A stretch of 64,000 bases of DNA, taken from the NCBI GenBank assembly GCA_963921935.1, contig OY998175.1:292090246-292154245 (forward strand). The letters run 5' to 3'. The stretch is from Galeruca laticollis. Lineage: Eukaryota > Arthropoda > Insecta > Coleoptera > Chrysomelidae. Position numbers and translations under genes: made by a program. Below are positions 22,152 to 34,233 of this stretch, in pieces. Each line of letters opens with the position of its first letter. Positions within the stretch are counted from its first letter, which is position 1. A model generated the notes under the pieces. It saw nothing but the letters and a program-made list of their open reading frames with translations. It made no database searches and was not told the DNA's origin.

Positions 22152-23326
22152 CTGAAACCCAGAAAAAATAAATTAGATACCCAGCTGTATGTAATTCGCT
22201 GGGCTGTAGGCAATACGCCCAGTGGGCATATTAACTTCACTTGTATGTGGGCATATTACCTACAAGTCACTTAAACAATATTTCTAATTTTTTTTTCATA
22301 ATATCAACATATTAATCAAAAAAATACATGGCAATATTAAGCGCAAAAAACAAGCTTTCTTCTCATATATTTACCTTATTTTAAATGTTAATCCTTAGTA
22401 CAATTACAAGCGATTTAAGTACACAATTTTTTGTAACTGATGCCTTCCCAACACAAACCACGTGCACCTCAAGTCCGCTTGAATGCAACTGAGCGCGGGT
22501 TGGTTTAATATTAACTTTATGCATGAACATAAGTGACTTGTCAGCCATCTGTTAATCAAAAGTCAAACTAATAAAAAATGGAGCCGGTGGGCATATTACC
22601 AACATGGGCATATTCCCTTCACCTACCTTATTATACCAAAAATATGAATGTAACCTCAAGATTTTGTACTTGCAATTCAATTGATGACAAACGACCTATG
22701 ACTGTAATAATGGTAATTACAAAATAGGATGGACTGCTTGGAAATGACAGAAGTTCCTCTACAATTCTACGAAATATATAGTATTGTCCAAGCTGTGTTT
22801 AACACTCTTACTGCCAGAGCGGTCACTACTGACCGACAGGGAATATTCTCAGTAGGCCAGAGCGGGCATGAGTAACCGCTGTGTATGCAACGATTTTAAC
22901 TGCCTATTAGGATGATATGACCGACGATACACTAGATCTACCGTATACCTATGACCGCTCTGGCCCTGAACGTTGCACTTGGTCGCAATTTTATTTTTTT
23001 AAGTTGTGTGTTGATCAAAGTTGAAAATTATTTTTGTTTTCATTTTTTGTACTAAGCAATTATCGAGGTAATTATGTTCATGAAAAGTACAATGAAATTT
23101 CTGTATTAGCGTAGGTTTATCAATAAGTAATTATGTACTTTAAGTGACAGATGAATTTGACAGTAAGTTGAGACTGTCATTTGTCACTTTATGTCATGCT
23201 CGCTGCGAATCACAATTTCAACTTCCTGTAAAAATGCAAGTATTTGTAACGATAAACTCCCCCCTAAAACATACAACAGGTTTGAAAAAAGAAGCTTTAT
23301 TTAAAGTATGTTACAAATAAATTTAT

Positions 23327-24215
23327 TTATTTGTGATTTTTCGTGAAGCATTCCAAACAGTAGTGAGGCGGATCGTCACATTCGACGCAGTATGTGATTG
23401 ATCATTTTTTTGACAATATTTTTATTCAAATATAACAATATTTTTCTTTCATAACATCCTCTGAGGTATTTTCTGGTTTTCGCTGCTCTACCTTCTTTTT
23501 TCGCAAAGGTATGTGTGTTCATTTTTTTCTTTTTCTGCGTTTTTGGCGAGACATGTTTCTCGTTTCATTTTTCGTGGCTTCTAGATTCTAGCAAACTAAT
23601 AATTTGTAGGCCAATGAAATACTGGAATAATAATTGTCCGTAACGATGGTTCTACCAGTATTCAGCCAAAAACATAACAACTTGAGTAGGCACAGATTCA
23701 GTTGGATCTTATTCCTTTCCAGCATTCACCTTCATATTCCACATAAAAACCGTTGTCACTGCAGAGCTTGAACATTTTCAGTCCGTACTTATGAGTTTTA
23801 TTTGGAACATACTGCTTCATTAGCAAACGTCCCCGAAACGGAATTAAAGTCTCATCAACGCAAACTAATTTCCCAGTAATGTACCGATGCTCACATTTTT
23901 CCACAAACATGTTAATAAGTACTTCAATCTTATAAATTCTGATTCCTCCTGAACATGTTTCGTTATCACTGAAATTCCACATTCCCAGCAAAAGTTCGAA
24001 ACAGTATCGATTCATTGCAATTGATATAAAAGCATTCTTAAAAAGTGGATTCATGCTCCAGTAATGTCTCATAGTCGGCATTTTTACTATACCGATATAA
24101 CCTAATATCCCTAAAAAAACCTTCATCTCAGCTATATCGGTAGGAGACCAAAATTTTGAAATCGGGAACTCTGTCCTAAGTCATCCGCATCAAGAATAAA
24201 TTGAGTGGCGTAGAG
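23327..24215 (-). pseudogene. piggyBac transposase, catalytic and C-terminal part
   Basis: Minus-strand frames give FWSPTDIAEMKVFLGILGY, KLVCVDETLIPFRGRL (catalytic Asp in VDE), NKTHKYGLKMFKLC, then after frameshifts GRTIVTDNYYSSISLAYKLL (catalytic Asp in TDN) and a C-terminal cysteine-rich finger (YCVECDDPPHYCLECFTKNH) ending with TAA at 23327. Frameshifts near 24150 and 23660 and a degraded stretch at 23400-23600 inactivate it. Domain order and motifs match the family. N-terminal codons continue across the LINE at 26924. Confidence 0.9.
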
Positions 24216-24228
24216 ATTTGTTTGAGTT

Positions 24229-26910
24229 CTCTGTCTGTATCTGTGAAAGTTGGAAGGGCGGGTAGACCCCACAGCACTTAGGCCACAATTGGCCCATTGT
24301 GCATCCTTCTGAGGTTCAAAACTTCATTCTAGCTCGTCATCCAGCCTACTTCTCTGAATTAGGCGATAACGTCGCCTGAATTAAGTTCCCTCATACTGGC
24401 GTGTGTTAGCCTGTGCTCGCCGAATACCTGAAACCTAAGATGAGAGAGTGTCTGACAATCAGAAAGAATGTGCTCGACAGTCTCATCTTCTTGCTCACAT
24501 CCTCTACAAAGTGGGGTGTCAGAGAGACCCAGTCTGTGGAGGTGTTTTCGTAGGTGGCAGTGACCAGTCAGAATACCCGTGGCTGTTCGTACGTTCCGCC
24601 TGTTCATAGTCACGTATTTTTTGGCTACTTTGCTGTCCGGATATTGTAGCAAATCCTTGGAAAGCCTGCAGCCTTCTGCGTCGTCCCATCTACCCTTAAA
24701 CTTCTTAAAGGAGTGTTCCTTCAATAGGTCGGCCGTCGCTGACGCCGATAGACCAATGAAAGTGCCAGGTCCCAAAAGTTTTTGGAAGGCTGCCTTCCTG
24801 GCTAGCGAGTCTGCAATACGGTTTCCTTTCGATTTCTCATGGCCCTCAATCCAGCCTAAAGTGACTGTGTTGTTGTTACAGGCTCCGATTAAGGCTATGT
24901 GACATTCTAGTACTAGGCCTGATGTAATACGTGGTCTGTTCAGGGATAGTAGTGTTTGTGTACTGTCCGTAAGGATGTATATGTTATTACCTGTGGCTTT
25001 CCTTTTGGTAGTCTCTTTTGCAGCGATGCAGATAGCAGTGAGCTCTGTTTGAGCAACACTTGTATTGCAGCCCATTGCCCATTTTATGTTTAGATTCAGG
25101 GGTCTGGAGAAAATTCCACATCCCCTGAGCCCACATTTGATTTAGACCCATCTGTGAAGATGCGGATTGCGTCTTCTTCCGTTGGGTCTTGTTCGTTGTT
25201 TTTAAAGATTACCGTGTAGGGCCTATAGAAGGCATATCGCGGTGGAATCGAGTCTGTATTGGCCTGCAGCAGTGGGACCTCCCTGAGGGCCTCATGCCAT
25301 AAGTTACGTCTCAGTTTACCGGATCCTACATCAGGTTGTATACCGGTAGAGCGTAGACGTGTCATGGTCATCAAAACAACCTCCTTGATGTATATGTCAA
25401 GGGGAGTGAGACCGAGGATTACCTCCATAGCTCTTGTTGGTGTGGTTTTCATGCCTCCTGTAGTGTTGAGGCATGCTGTTCTTTGGATTTGATTCAGTTC
25501 ACGGACGACTATCAGCTGGTTTGCTTTAGCCCCCCAGGCAATCGCACCGTACGTTAGTATAGGTCTGATGATGGCAGTGTAGATCCAGGCAGCAACCCTA
25601 GGTGACATTCACAAGTTGCGGCCGATGGTTCTACGACACAGCTTATAAGAAATATATGCTTTTTTAACTCTGTTTTCTAAGTGAGAGTTACACGTTTACT
25701 TACTGTCAAAGGTGATCCCTAAATATTTCACCTCTGAAGAGAAACTAAGTTTGGTATCTAGGAGCTTTGGGGCTTGATGTTTTGCAAGATTCCTTTTTCT
25801 CGTGAAAAGAACCATCTCCGTCTTTTCTGGATTTATTGTCAGCGAATGGTCTCTGCACCATTGTTCTATGATATTGAGGGCCTCTTGCATTAAAGAGCAG
25901 AGTGTCTCCTCGAATCTTCCTGTTAGCAGAATCACTAAGTCATCTGCGTATGCTATTGTGTAGAAGTAGCTTTTGTTGAGGTGGCTGACCAAGGAGTCTA
26001 AGACCATGTTCCACAGTAGTGGCGAGAGCATCTCTTCCTGTTGACAAACTTTTACAACCAAGCCTCTGATGGTTACATCATCCACACTGATTTTTATCGC
26101 TCTTTTTGAGAGCATGTTATATATCCAGCCATTTATGGTTTGGGGGATATTTTTGTTGGAAAGTGTATTTGTTATTTTAGGTAAAGTGGTACTATCAAAT
26201 GCTTCTTCTATGTCTATGAAAACACCCAGGGTGGACTCCTTATTTTCCAACAATCTCTCGATGCGACCCGCTACGAGATGAAGAGCCGAATCAGTGGATT
26301 TCCCTGGAGTGTATGCATGTTGATTTGGATGCAGTGGATTTCGTGTTATCACCACATCTCTTATGTATCGTTCGCACAGCCTCTCCAAAGTCTTTATTGA
26401 GAACGATGTGAGGCTAATGGGTCGATATGCTTTTGGGATGGAATGGTCCATTCTTCCTGGTTTTGGTATGAACACGACTTTGACTTCTCTCCAACCTTTT
26501 GGAATATACCTCAGTGCCAGTGAGGATCTGAGGATTCCTACCAGGTGCGGCATTAGGTTATCCAGGCCCCACTGAAGTAGGGCTGGATAAATGCCGTCTG
26601 TTCCCGGGGATTTGATGGGGGAGAAGCTTAAGATGGCCCACCTCAGTCTGTCCGAGTCGACGATTCTCCTCATCCTCCCAGGCTGCCGAATTTGTAATTT
26701 TGGAGTCCGGGAAGTGAGTTGACATCAATAATTGAATGCTTTCCTTTAGGTCGGCAGTTTTTGTGCCATCCCCATCCTAATCCTATTGTTTGACTACGAG
26801 AGTTAATAAAAGTTGGTTCAGTACCTCTATTTAGAATACCGAGATTCTTGTTAGCTATGTAATCATAAAAAAACTTACCTCTAGTGTTAATATCTTTGCT
26901 GCCTCAGCTT
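24229..26910 (-). mobile_element. 5'-truncated LINE inserted in the piggyBac gene
   Basis: An identical 13-bp ATTTGTTTGAGTT flanks it at 24216-24228 and 26911-26923. The duplicated bases encode part of the interrupted transposase. The element starts inside an endonuclease domain and ends after a short 3' untranslated region with no long poly(A). Confidence 0.93.
24359..26900 (-). pseudogene. LINE polyprotein: endonuclease end, reverse transcriptase, RNase H
   Basis: In order: an endonuclease C-terminal fragment (LGILNRGTEPTFINSRSQT, near 26850-26800), RT motifs SPGTDGIYPALL, AYRPISLTSFSIKTLERL, GVFIDIEEAFDSTTL, AYADDLVILL (catalytic Asp pair at about 25940), and EVKYLGITFDSK. RNase H follows with IRIFTDGSKS, QTELTAI, ILTDSTQTLL and NRIADSLAR, so its acidic residues survive. 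It ends with a cysteine/histidine motif (CRGCEQEDETVEHILSDC). Frameshifts occur near 25690, 25610 and 25090. The RT B' box is altered (CQQEEMLSPLLW). RNase H points to an R1/LOA/I-type lineage. Confidence 0.9.
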
Positions 26911-26923
26911 ATTTGTTTGAGTT

Positions 26924-27400
26924 ACCATAACATCTAATATTTCCTCATCTACAAATAAGTTTTAGAAATCTAACGGTTGCCATCTACAAGTGCAGCGGCA
27001 TATTCGGGTTTCACACAAGATACTTCTTCAAAAATGAAATTCATATGATTACCTTGTGGTTCTGTCCATAAACCTGTTGCAACATTTTCTATTTGAATAT
27101 TAGGGCTTGGAGGTAGACTTTCGTCTGCTTAGGCAAACTGACTAATATTTTCCCAATTTTCTTGGTTTTCAACATTATTGTATTTGCTTAAATTTGTAGG
27201 CTGCGAATGTCGTGTTTCTGTGAAACATTTCTAGTTTGTGTCTTTATCAACTCCAGATTTTTCAAAAGGATCTAAATCGCTATCCGACAAATCTGATACA
27301 TTACTGAAATCTGAAACATGTAAGCTAAGTAAAATAGGTTTTAAGACGAAACGAAATGTATTACCTTCTTCAGATGAATAAAATTCTTTCACTGGGATGA
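26924..27400 (-). pseudogene. piggyBac transposase, N-terminal part
   Basis: The minus strand encodes an acidic leader (SDFSNVSDLSDSDLDPFEKS), a linker and FVDEEILDVMVTQTN, the piggyBac segment that precedes the catalytic region. The last codons abut the LINE target-site duplication at 26911-26923 and resume in frame at 24228 with QTNLYATQFILDADDL. Several stops are present. Confidence 0.75.
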
Positions 27401-27422
27401 TTCGCTGATGAGATGTATTTTG

Positions 27423-28579
27423 TTATAGAGGACAAGAATCCCTGGTTTTTAAAACTCTCATTGCCTGAGCCTTCCTTAGATATTCTAAGAATTGCCTCTT
27501 GGGTGATCTTTCTATCACCAGATGTAGAGGTGTGATATCTGTAATGATGTCAAGTACCCTAGTTGGACACGTTCTCATAGCTCCAGTGATGCACACACAG
27601 GCAAGCCTTTGAACTCTGTCGAGGGTGTTAGCCAAAGTATTGCCCCATACGTAATTGCTGGTCTCACAATCTCATGGCGTCCTTCCATCCCAGTATTTTT
27701 GGGTTTCAGCCCCAACTCTTACCAGCTAGATTTCTACACGCCATCAAAGCTTTTATTGTTTTACTAGCAGTTATTTCATCATGCTTATTCCACAGAAGCT
27801 TACTGTCTAGGATTATCCCTAGATATTTACCTTCCGATTTCCATTTTATGATTTCCCCGTTTAAAGATAGGGGTTTCATGACTGGAAGTGTTCTTTTCCG
27901 GGTAAATGGAATTAGTATGGTCTTGTGTGGGTTAATGTTTAGTCCCACTGACAAGCACCATTGCTCAATAATTCTGAGGTCCTTTTGTAATAAATCATAC
28001 AAGATGCTCTCGAACTTGCCTTTGACTATTAGAACTATGCCAATACAATCGAAGCCAAGCTCCCTTAGCCTGTAGAGCAACTCATCTACTACGAGGCTCC
28101 ATAGAAGTGGAGATATCACTTCCCCTTGAGGTGTCCCGCGAGTGGCTTTAACTGAGGTGGTTTGATTCCTCGCCTGTGTCTCAGCTATCCTCGTCGCCAA
28201 CAACTCATACATCCATTTTACAATGGTTTCATTTACTCCTCGCCTTTTTAGTGCTTCTTTGACAGACATATGAGTTATGTTGTCAAAGGCCCCAGATATA
28301 TCCAGGAATGCGCACCTTGCGATTTCTTCGTTGTTCAGAGTTTTCTGGATGACTTCGGTCATGTCAGCCGTGTCAGTTGATCGACCCGCGCTGTAGGTAT
28401 GCTACATTTATGAAGCGGTATATTCTCCAGGTTCTTATGTAGTTATCCACTACTTTCTCCATCGTTTTTAATGGAAACGCTGTTAGGCAGATGGGTCTAA
28501 AAGATTGGGGATCCTTCCTTTGAGACCGTTCTAGTTTTTTGAAAGCTTTACTAGTTTTTTTTACGTAAGTAATGAACAT
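27423..28579 (-). pseudogene. second LINE reverse-transcriptase fragment lacking YADD
   Basis: The minus strand reads SFRPICLTAFPLKTMEKVVD, a frameshift near 28375, then CAFLDISGAFDNITH, RGTPQGEVISPLLWSLVVDE, LGFDCIGIVLIVKGKF and GKYLGIILDSKLLW. In homologous RTs a YADD box lies between IG and IV; here those four residues are missing in frame, so the enzyme had no polymerase active site. The fragment is truncated at both ends and abuts the piggyBac N-terminal region. Confidence 0.85.
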
Positions 28580-30060
28580 TCAACTAAAATTTTGAGCAAA
28601 TTCGAACGTATATTAATTTTGTCTCTGTCAAATCTCCTAAATCTAGGGGTGCAATCTAGTTATTCCGTCTTTTTTTTACAAAATATTCAACTTTGTTTTA
28701 TGTTTGTTCTTCAACACTGAATGTATTAATAAATAAAAACTCACTTCATCCCTCATTCCACGGCTTCCACAATCAACGAAATTACAAAAGCTTTTAAGGG
28801 TCAAAATATTCTAAAATTTTCAAATAAAAATAACTGCCTATTGAATTTCGTTATAATAACCCCTCTGTTTGTTCTCTGGACGCCATTGAACAGCTGATGA
28901 TGATATTAGCGTAGAGTATACCCTATGTTCGGATACAGTTGTAAATGAGTCTCTAAAAAATATATTAGTATATTGAAATATATAAGATCAACGGATAAAT
29001 TATGGAATGATATCATTAGTCTAGCAAAAAAATGACGGTCGATTTTGTTTTGAAATACCTCTGTTATAAACTACAGACGTCACCGATGTTCGTGTAGTAT
29101 TTTTTTAAAACATCGATATGAAAGGGATTTCAATTCTCTAATACATTTCCAAATACATTTATTGAGCACAGGGTAAGAAAAAATTATATTTTGTTCAAAT
29201 TAAACCTAACTTTTAACAGAGAAATAAATTTTTACACAATAATGTCATTGAGTAATTTTTCACGATTTCAGTAGAATGCCATGATAATAAATGGTTTCAT
29301 ATCACCTCTTATAACATCGCGTAGCTTCGTTATAAATTTTAACGCGCAAGAAGATATATCTTTTTCTAATACCGCATCCGAAAGTGGATTTTTGACCCTT
29401 ATTTTTAGTTAGAAAAGTGAAGTCTGGCATCCCTCGGTGCGACAAAGTTAGTTTTTCCCCTAGGGAAGAAATTGATTACAGAATGTATCCAGGAACGGAT
29501 TAAGATGTTTTGCTTTCAAAACCCTGCCGTTAGGAATACAGATAATCTTTTCTGAAACTTTCGATAAACTTCCTGTGTTCATCACTATGTACAAAGATGC
29601 TTAATTCAGATTAATAGGTGGCTTTGAAATGCTTTTATCTACTTATATTACAATGTCTGCATACTTACTTCTTTGTCTGTGGAAAAATGGAATGTAATAT
29701 ACGGGGTCTTGGAAGTGTCTAATCAAAAATAGATATTTATTCAGTCTTACATAAAGTATTTTAAAAAATACATTTTTTTCAAATGTTAATTAATCCTGCC
29801 AAAATAAACTGTGGTTAGTCTTATTTTCAAGCAAATTTGAAGTGTATTTTTCAGATTTTTGTTCGAATATTTCAAGGTGGCCTCCTCTACCCCTCTAAGC
29901 CACCCCAGTCCTCACAGGCGATTTCTAATTTGCTTAACTTACTGGCTGCCATCCAATAAACTCATTGCCCTCTTTTTCTTTTATTCACATGAATCTACAT
30001 CGTCTAATAAAATTCATTTTTAATGGAAGACTGTTGAAGACTATGTACACACTTGAATTT
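28580..30060. other. AT-rich DNA, nothing recognised
   Basis: No frame with a motif, no clear repeat and no splice-bounded exon that I can support. Confidence 0.4.
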
Positions 30061-30213
30061 TAGAAGTAGAAGAAGGTTGATGTGTGTATTTTCTCAAAAG
30101 ATGAAAATGTGTAAATGAATTTTATTAAAAAATCAAGCTTTATTTTTGATAAAATTTATTTACACATTTTCATCTTTTGAGAAAATACACCCATCAACCT
30201 TCTTCTACTTCTA
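30061..30213. repeat. near-perfect inverted repeat, ~66-bp arms
   Basis: TAGAAGTAGAAGAAGGTTGA at 30061-30080 is mirrored by TCAACCTTCTTCTACTTCTA ending at 30213. The arms continue through AAAATGTGTAAATGAATTTT with few mismatches to a ~20-bp loop. A transcript would fold into a long hairpin. Confidence 0.92.
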
Positions 30214-31942
30214 ATGAAATTCAGTTATAGATATTCCAGAAACCATGAGCTTCTTTTTCTGCTGTATATCCATTCTTCATGGATGTTAATTTCATGATAA
30301 ATTGATATGTCGATTAGTGTACAATATATTTAATTTTAAATAAAAACGATTTTTATAAATATTCATTCTACAGAGGTCTAAATGAAATCTCAAGCTCCAT
30401 TTTTTTAAATTACTAGTTCAATTTTTAATATCATTAAAAATTAATATGTAGCAGTTTTTGGTATTAGCAGGCCATCTTTGTTTTGTGATGCCTCTTCATC
30501 AACCATTGTCCATGATGAAGATTTTTATATTGCGCTATACTGCAACAATAACCATTAGATATGTGCTTGCATTCAAGAAGTATGGCACTTGTAGGCGTAA
30601 ATATATTTTTGAAAATCGATATTTTCACAGAAGGAATGGCTTTCAAAAGCCCTTTTTTGTCTTTTGTTTAATTTTTACCAAAATTTAAGAACAAATTGAA
30701 TGCAATAACTATGAATGAGCTAACTGACGCTACAACCATTTTTCGAATGAAATCGGTTTACAGTACACGTGGTGGATATTTTTTTTAAATAATATTTTCT
30801 CGGCAAAAAGTTTTTTAGTGAGTAGTTAACAGTATTAACTTCGATAGTGAGACAGATTCAGTACAATTATTTACATAATTACATTTTAAACATTGTTCTG
30901 AACGTGATGGTAGAGTCGTAAACAATTGTTAGATATAATCATACAACACATGAAATAATACGAAAGTATCTAATTCTTCTACGTTATTCAAACTACTGTG
31001 ATTATTTTTATACAATTGTAGTAATGCTTGTAGCGGTGTATGCCAAGCTTGTTGACATTTTTAAAAAGATACTCTTAAAAATATAATTGAAAACACATTG
31101 TATCGTGGCGTTTGCAAACCTATAAATACCATCATAATTTTCGAAACCACAAATTAAAATAACATTTTTGCTGTTATTTGTATTATTACTATCATCTTCT
31201 AATGCCCATTGCAGATCTCATACTTTAGGTATTTTTTTTAGTAGAATCTTCTAATTCTGTCAGTTTATAATAGTGGGGAGCAACTTCCAAAAGCTTTCGA
31301 TTTCAGTTACCTGGAAATAAAAAAAAAATATATTAAGTATTGAAACCGACATTTTACACAGGGTCTTGATGAATAAATAAATAAAAGATAAAATTTAATT
31401 TACCTGTCGCATAAAATCTTTAGTCGTAAAAACAAAATCATGATATTGCAATCATCTTGGAGTTCTGGAAATAATGAACTATTTCAATGAATCGATACTA
31501 TTTGATTATGTTTTGCAGTTTTATAATGTCCATTCGTGGATATATACGCAATATGATAAATATGACCAGCAGAGATTGCTTTCCTTTCACCAATCGTATC
31601 TGATATTCCAGAAACCAGCTCCATTTAATAAGGGTTAATAAGCATTAATAATAATAATTTCTTTTAGTTCAGAATAGAAGTATATGACTTGTCCTAGCAC
31701 GTTGATAAACGAACGCGCGATGTTCATACAAAATAACATGTTCGCACACAGACATGTTGAATCATGTACGAAATGAAACGTATAAAAGCAACATCTCTAC
31801 GAATTTTTTGTTAGTTAGTTGTATGTGCTTGGCCGCGATATATAGTCGTGAATCATAAGCTCTGCCGTAGTAAATAATCGTGAGTGGTATGTCATTTTAT
31901 AAACATCACTATCTATAAATCTATTGAGAATTTAATTTTTGT
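30214..31942. other. AT-rich DNA, nothing recognised
   Basis: Overlapping short frames at 30458-30688 occur on both strands and lack motifs. Confidence 0.4.
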
Positions 31943-32764
31943 ATGAAAATGGCTGAATCTACTTCTAAATTAAAAAAGAAATGCCGGCAAAACAGTATTG
32001 AATATTTAAAATATGGATTTGCGGAATCTTTTACAATCAAATCATTACCTATGCGTTTAATTTGCCGAAAAGTTTTTTAAAATGAAGCTATGAAACCTTC
32101 TAGGCTACAAGAGCATTTACATAAAATGCATCCTGATAAAAAGAACAAAGATATATTCTATTTTCAATAACTCGAAAAACAATATTTAAAACAGCCAACT
32201 ATATCAAACCTTTTTGCACCGTCTTCTAAACGAGACGATAATGGACTACGAGCCTCATATAACGTTTCATTGTTAATCGCTAAGTCAGGAAAACCACATA
32301 CCATTGGCGAGGAATTAATTTTCCCGGCAGTCGAAGGGATATTAAAAACTGTTCTCCATCATAAGACACCATTTGATATCATTAAAAAAATTCCTCTCAG
32401 TAATAATTCAGTGCAAAGAAGAATAGATGAAATGGCAAATGACGTTGAAATATCATTATGCGATTACCTAAAGACTTGCAAATTTTCCATTCAACTCGAT
32501 GAATCAACTCTACCAAGTAACGAAGCTCTACTTTTATCATACGTACGATTTATAAAAGAAGAAAAAATTCATCAAGAGTTATTATTTGCTAAGAATTTAG
32601 AATCTGATACAAAGGGACATTCTATATTTAATATCATGCAAGAATGTTAACAAGAGAAATAAATTCCTATTAGCAATATTTTGTCTGATGCTACTGATGG
32701 TGCTCCAGCAATTTTTGTTCTCTTCTATAGGGGGCGGTGGTCCAGAAAAGGTTGGGAACCACTG
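31943..32764 (+). pseudogene. hAT transposase fragment with adjacent 3' terminal repeat
   Basis: From ATG 31943 (MKMAESTSKLKKK) the frame runs through a degraded BED-like region (YLKYGFAESF, SNEAMKPSRLQEH-like NEAMKPSRLQEHLHKMHPD), then GEELIFPAVEGILKTVL and FSIQLDESTLPSNEALL, where DEST carries a catalytic Asp. DATDGAPAIFV follows near 32690. Stops occur at about 32076, 32170 and 32650. The sequence then jumps to GAAAAGGTTGGGAACCACTG (32745-32764), a typical hAT end, so the 3' half was deleted internally. It is a SCAND3/ZBED5-like lineage, different from the 2.7-kb element. I could not find the left end. Confidence 0.82.
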
Positions 32765-33620
32765 CATAGATCATATCGATTTGCTAGAACGTCCATTTTG
32801 TAAATTATATCTTTCAATGTACCACACATTTGTTGTTCAATAGTTTAAATAAGCAATCATTGTATTGAAACATAATATATTTTATCTCATTGATTCCTAC
32901 ATGGAATTGCTATAACATATCATATGCATTTATAAATGTGTTGCTGATATTTTCATAAACTTTGATTGGAAGTAATGTTCAACCACCATTATCACGTCAA
33001 TTTCACACTGTGTTTTCACTTATTATAAACTATATTATTCCATTATGTTAAATGAAAACACGATTTTTTATTCAATTTGTTACATGAAATACAATCTCTA
33101 CTCCAATAGATTGCTATCTCAATAATAAATAACATATGGTTATGTCAATGACACTGACATTCAGAATTACCAAGTTGAGAAAACGCGAAATTTTCAATTT
33201 TCTTCCATGATGGAAATATTTTTTAGAAAAGTTACAACTTTCAATCTTTAGAACTGAATATATTTTTAAGAAATGCATGGAAAATTTGCTCGTAGATGTC
33301 ATAATTTTTAAGTAATTAAGAAAAATAGAATTGTGGGGTGAGGCATGGGAAGAGATTTTGCGTATAAGAGTGTCTGCCGACAAACACATCATGACAGATA
33401 AAGAGAGTGACAAAAAGATGGAGAGGTTAAAGTCGAGATGTGATATGCCGCCAGTGACGTGAAGTCACCTTTGATATCGTCCATATGGGAGTTGTATCTC
33501 TGACGGAACATGTTGTAGTAAATTATGTCAAATAAATAAATATCCGACACGTGATTCAGCTCTTAGCGAGAATATACAATATTAAACAAACCTGATTAAT
33601 TTTTTTTTCTTCTGTTTCAG
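32765..33620. other. probable host intron, nothing else recognised
   Basis: AT-rich sequence leading to a pyrimidine tract (ttttttttcttctgtttcag) directly before the host exon. Confidence 0.5.
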
Positions 33621-33696
33621 AATATCCTGGATAAGTTCAATCCAGGAGCCCGTCAGATGATCAACGCAGGAAAGGCATATCTAAAAGCCTTACATG
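33621..33696 (+). CDS. host exon, I-BAR (IMD) domain protein, IRSp53/BAIAP2-like
   Basis: A pyrimidine tract and AG end at 33620, and GTGAGT starts at 33697. The 76-bp exon is open in one frame and encodes NILDKFNPGARQMINAGKAY followed by LKALH. This matches the early part of the IMD/I-BAR domain (pattern N-I-x-x-x-F-N-P-x-x-R-x-x-x-x-x-G-K-x-Y-x-K-A-L), a membrane-curving, actin-linked scaffold module. Codon quality and GC content differ from the decayed surroundings. It is 25 codons plus one base, so the next exon must start in the matching phase. No other exon of the gene is recognisable in the window, which implies long flanking introns on the + strand. Confidence 0.75.
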
Positions 33697-33926
33697 GTGA
33701 GTCAATTTGTTTTATAAGATTATTTGCAGAGAAAATGTATCATAAAATTATTATTATGAAGCAACATTCTGCAAAAAAAGAGATGACAACAGCAAAGTTG
33801 ATACAAGTGCCATCTCTTAGAAATAAGGAAATATAAAAGTGATAAACATATACATACATGTTAGTGTTTTTAAATGAAACTCAAGGTCTCTAGTTAATTC
33901 AACAATATAATACAAGTTATTGAAAA

Positions 33927-33982
33927 TTCTAAAAAATTGACAATTGTTTCGATAAATCAATATCATCGTCAGAATGACAGAA
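33927..33982 (-). ncRNA. hammerhead-ribozyme-like motif, left arm
   Basis: The minus strand reads a stem I strand TTCTGTCATT, CTGACGA, an extra T, stem II GATA/TATC, GAAA, a self-complementary stem III (ACAATTGT), a GTC cleavage triplet, and AATTTTTTAGAA closing stem I (ATT/AAT inner, TTCT/AGAA outer, with an internal loop). All three helices can be drawn. It is the same strand as the coding frame and downstream of it. Hammerheads in Penelope-like elements are established. Confidence 0.68.
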
Positions 33983-34233
33983 GTTACATTTCATTTTATG
34001 CCTACCTGATGTTTAGTAGTTATATTTGGCTAGACCAAGAAGTAACCTAACTTGTGATTGGCTTAATATATGTTTATAGAAAAAAGAAGAAGATGTGATA
34101 TTACAAATATTGAAGCTTAGATATTATTAGCCCTATGGTGATATCCTGGATATCATTTTTCCAATTAAGATCAGTATAACTGTGCAATGATATAGAAAAC
34201 CAGGAAAACTATATCTGTTGATCTTTACAATTA

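Larger units (their letters stand above)
19775..22628 (-). mobile_element. pogo/Tigger-like transposon B
   Basis: TA flanks at 19773-19774 and 22629-22630. The left end AGGTAGATATAGGGAATATG is mirrored by the right end, whose complement reads AGGTAGGTGAAGGGAATATG; both continue into CCCATG. A minus-strand jerky-type transposase occupies 20228-22151. Its terminal sequence is unlike element A, so it is a separate family. Confidence 0.92.
22803..27410 (-). mobile_element. piggyBac transposon split by a LINE
   Basis: TTAA at 22799-22802 is followed by an end starting CACTCTTACTGCCAGAGCGG. The word CCAGAGCGGTCA recurs inverted (TGACCGCTCTGG) near 22950, a subterminal inverted repeat. The piggyBac transposase reads on the minus strand at 23327-24215 and resumes at 26924-27400, interrupted by a LINE at 24229-26910. 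The opposite terminus was not found; a second LINE abuts near 27420. Confidence 0.85.

Noticed and set aside
31260..31290. Possible left end for the hAT fragment at 31.9-32.8 kb
   Set aside because: The sequence does not match CAGTGGTTCCCAACC well enough and no shared 8-bp duplication was found.
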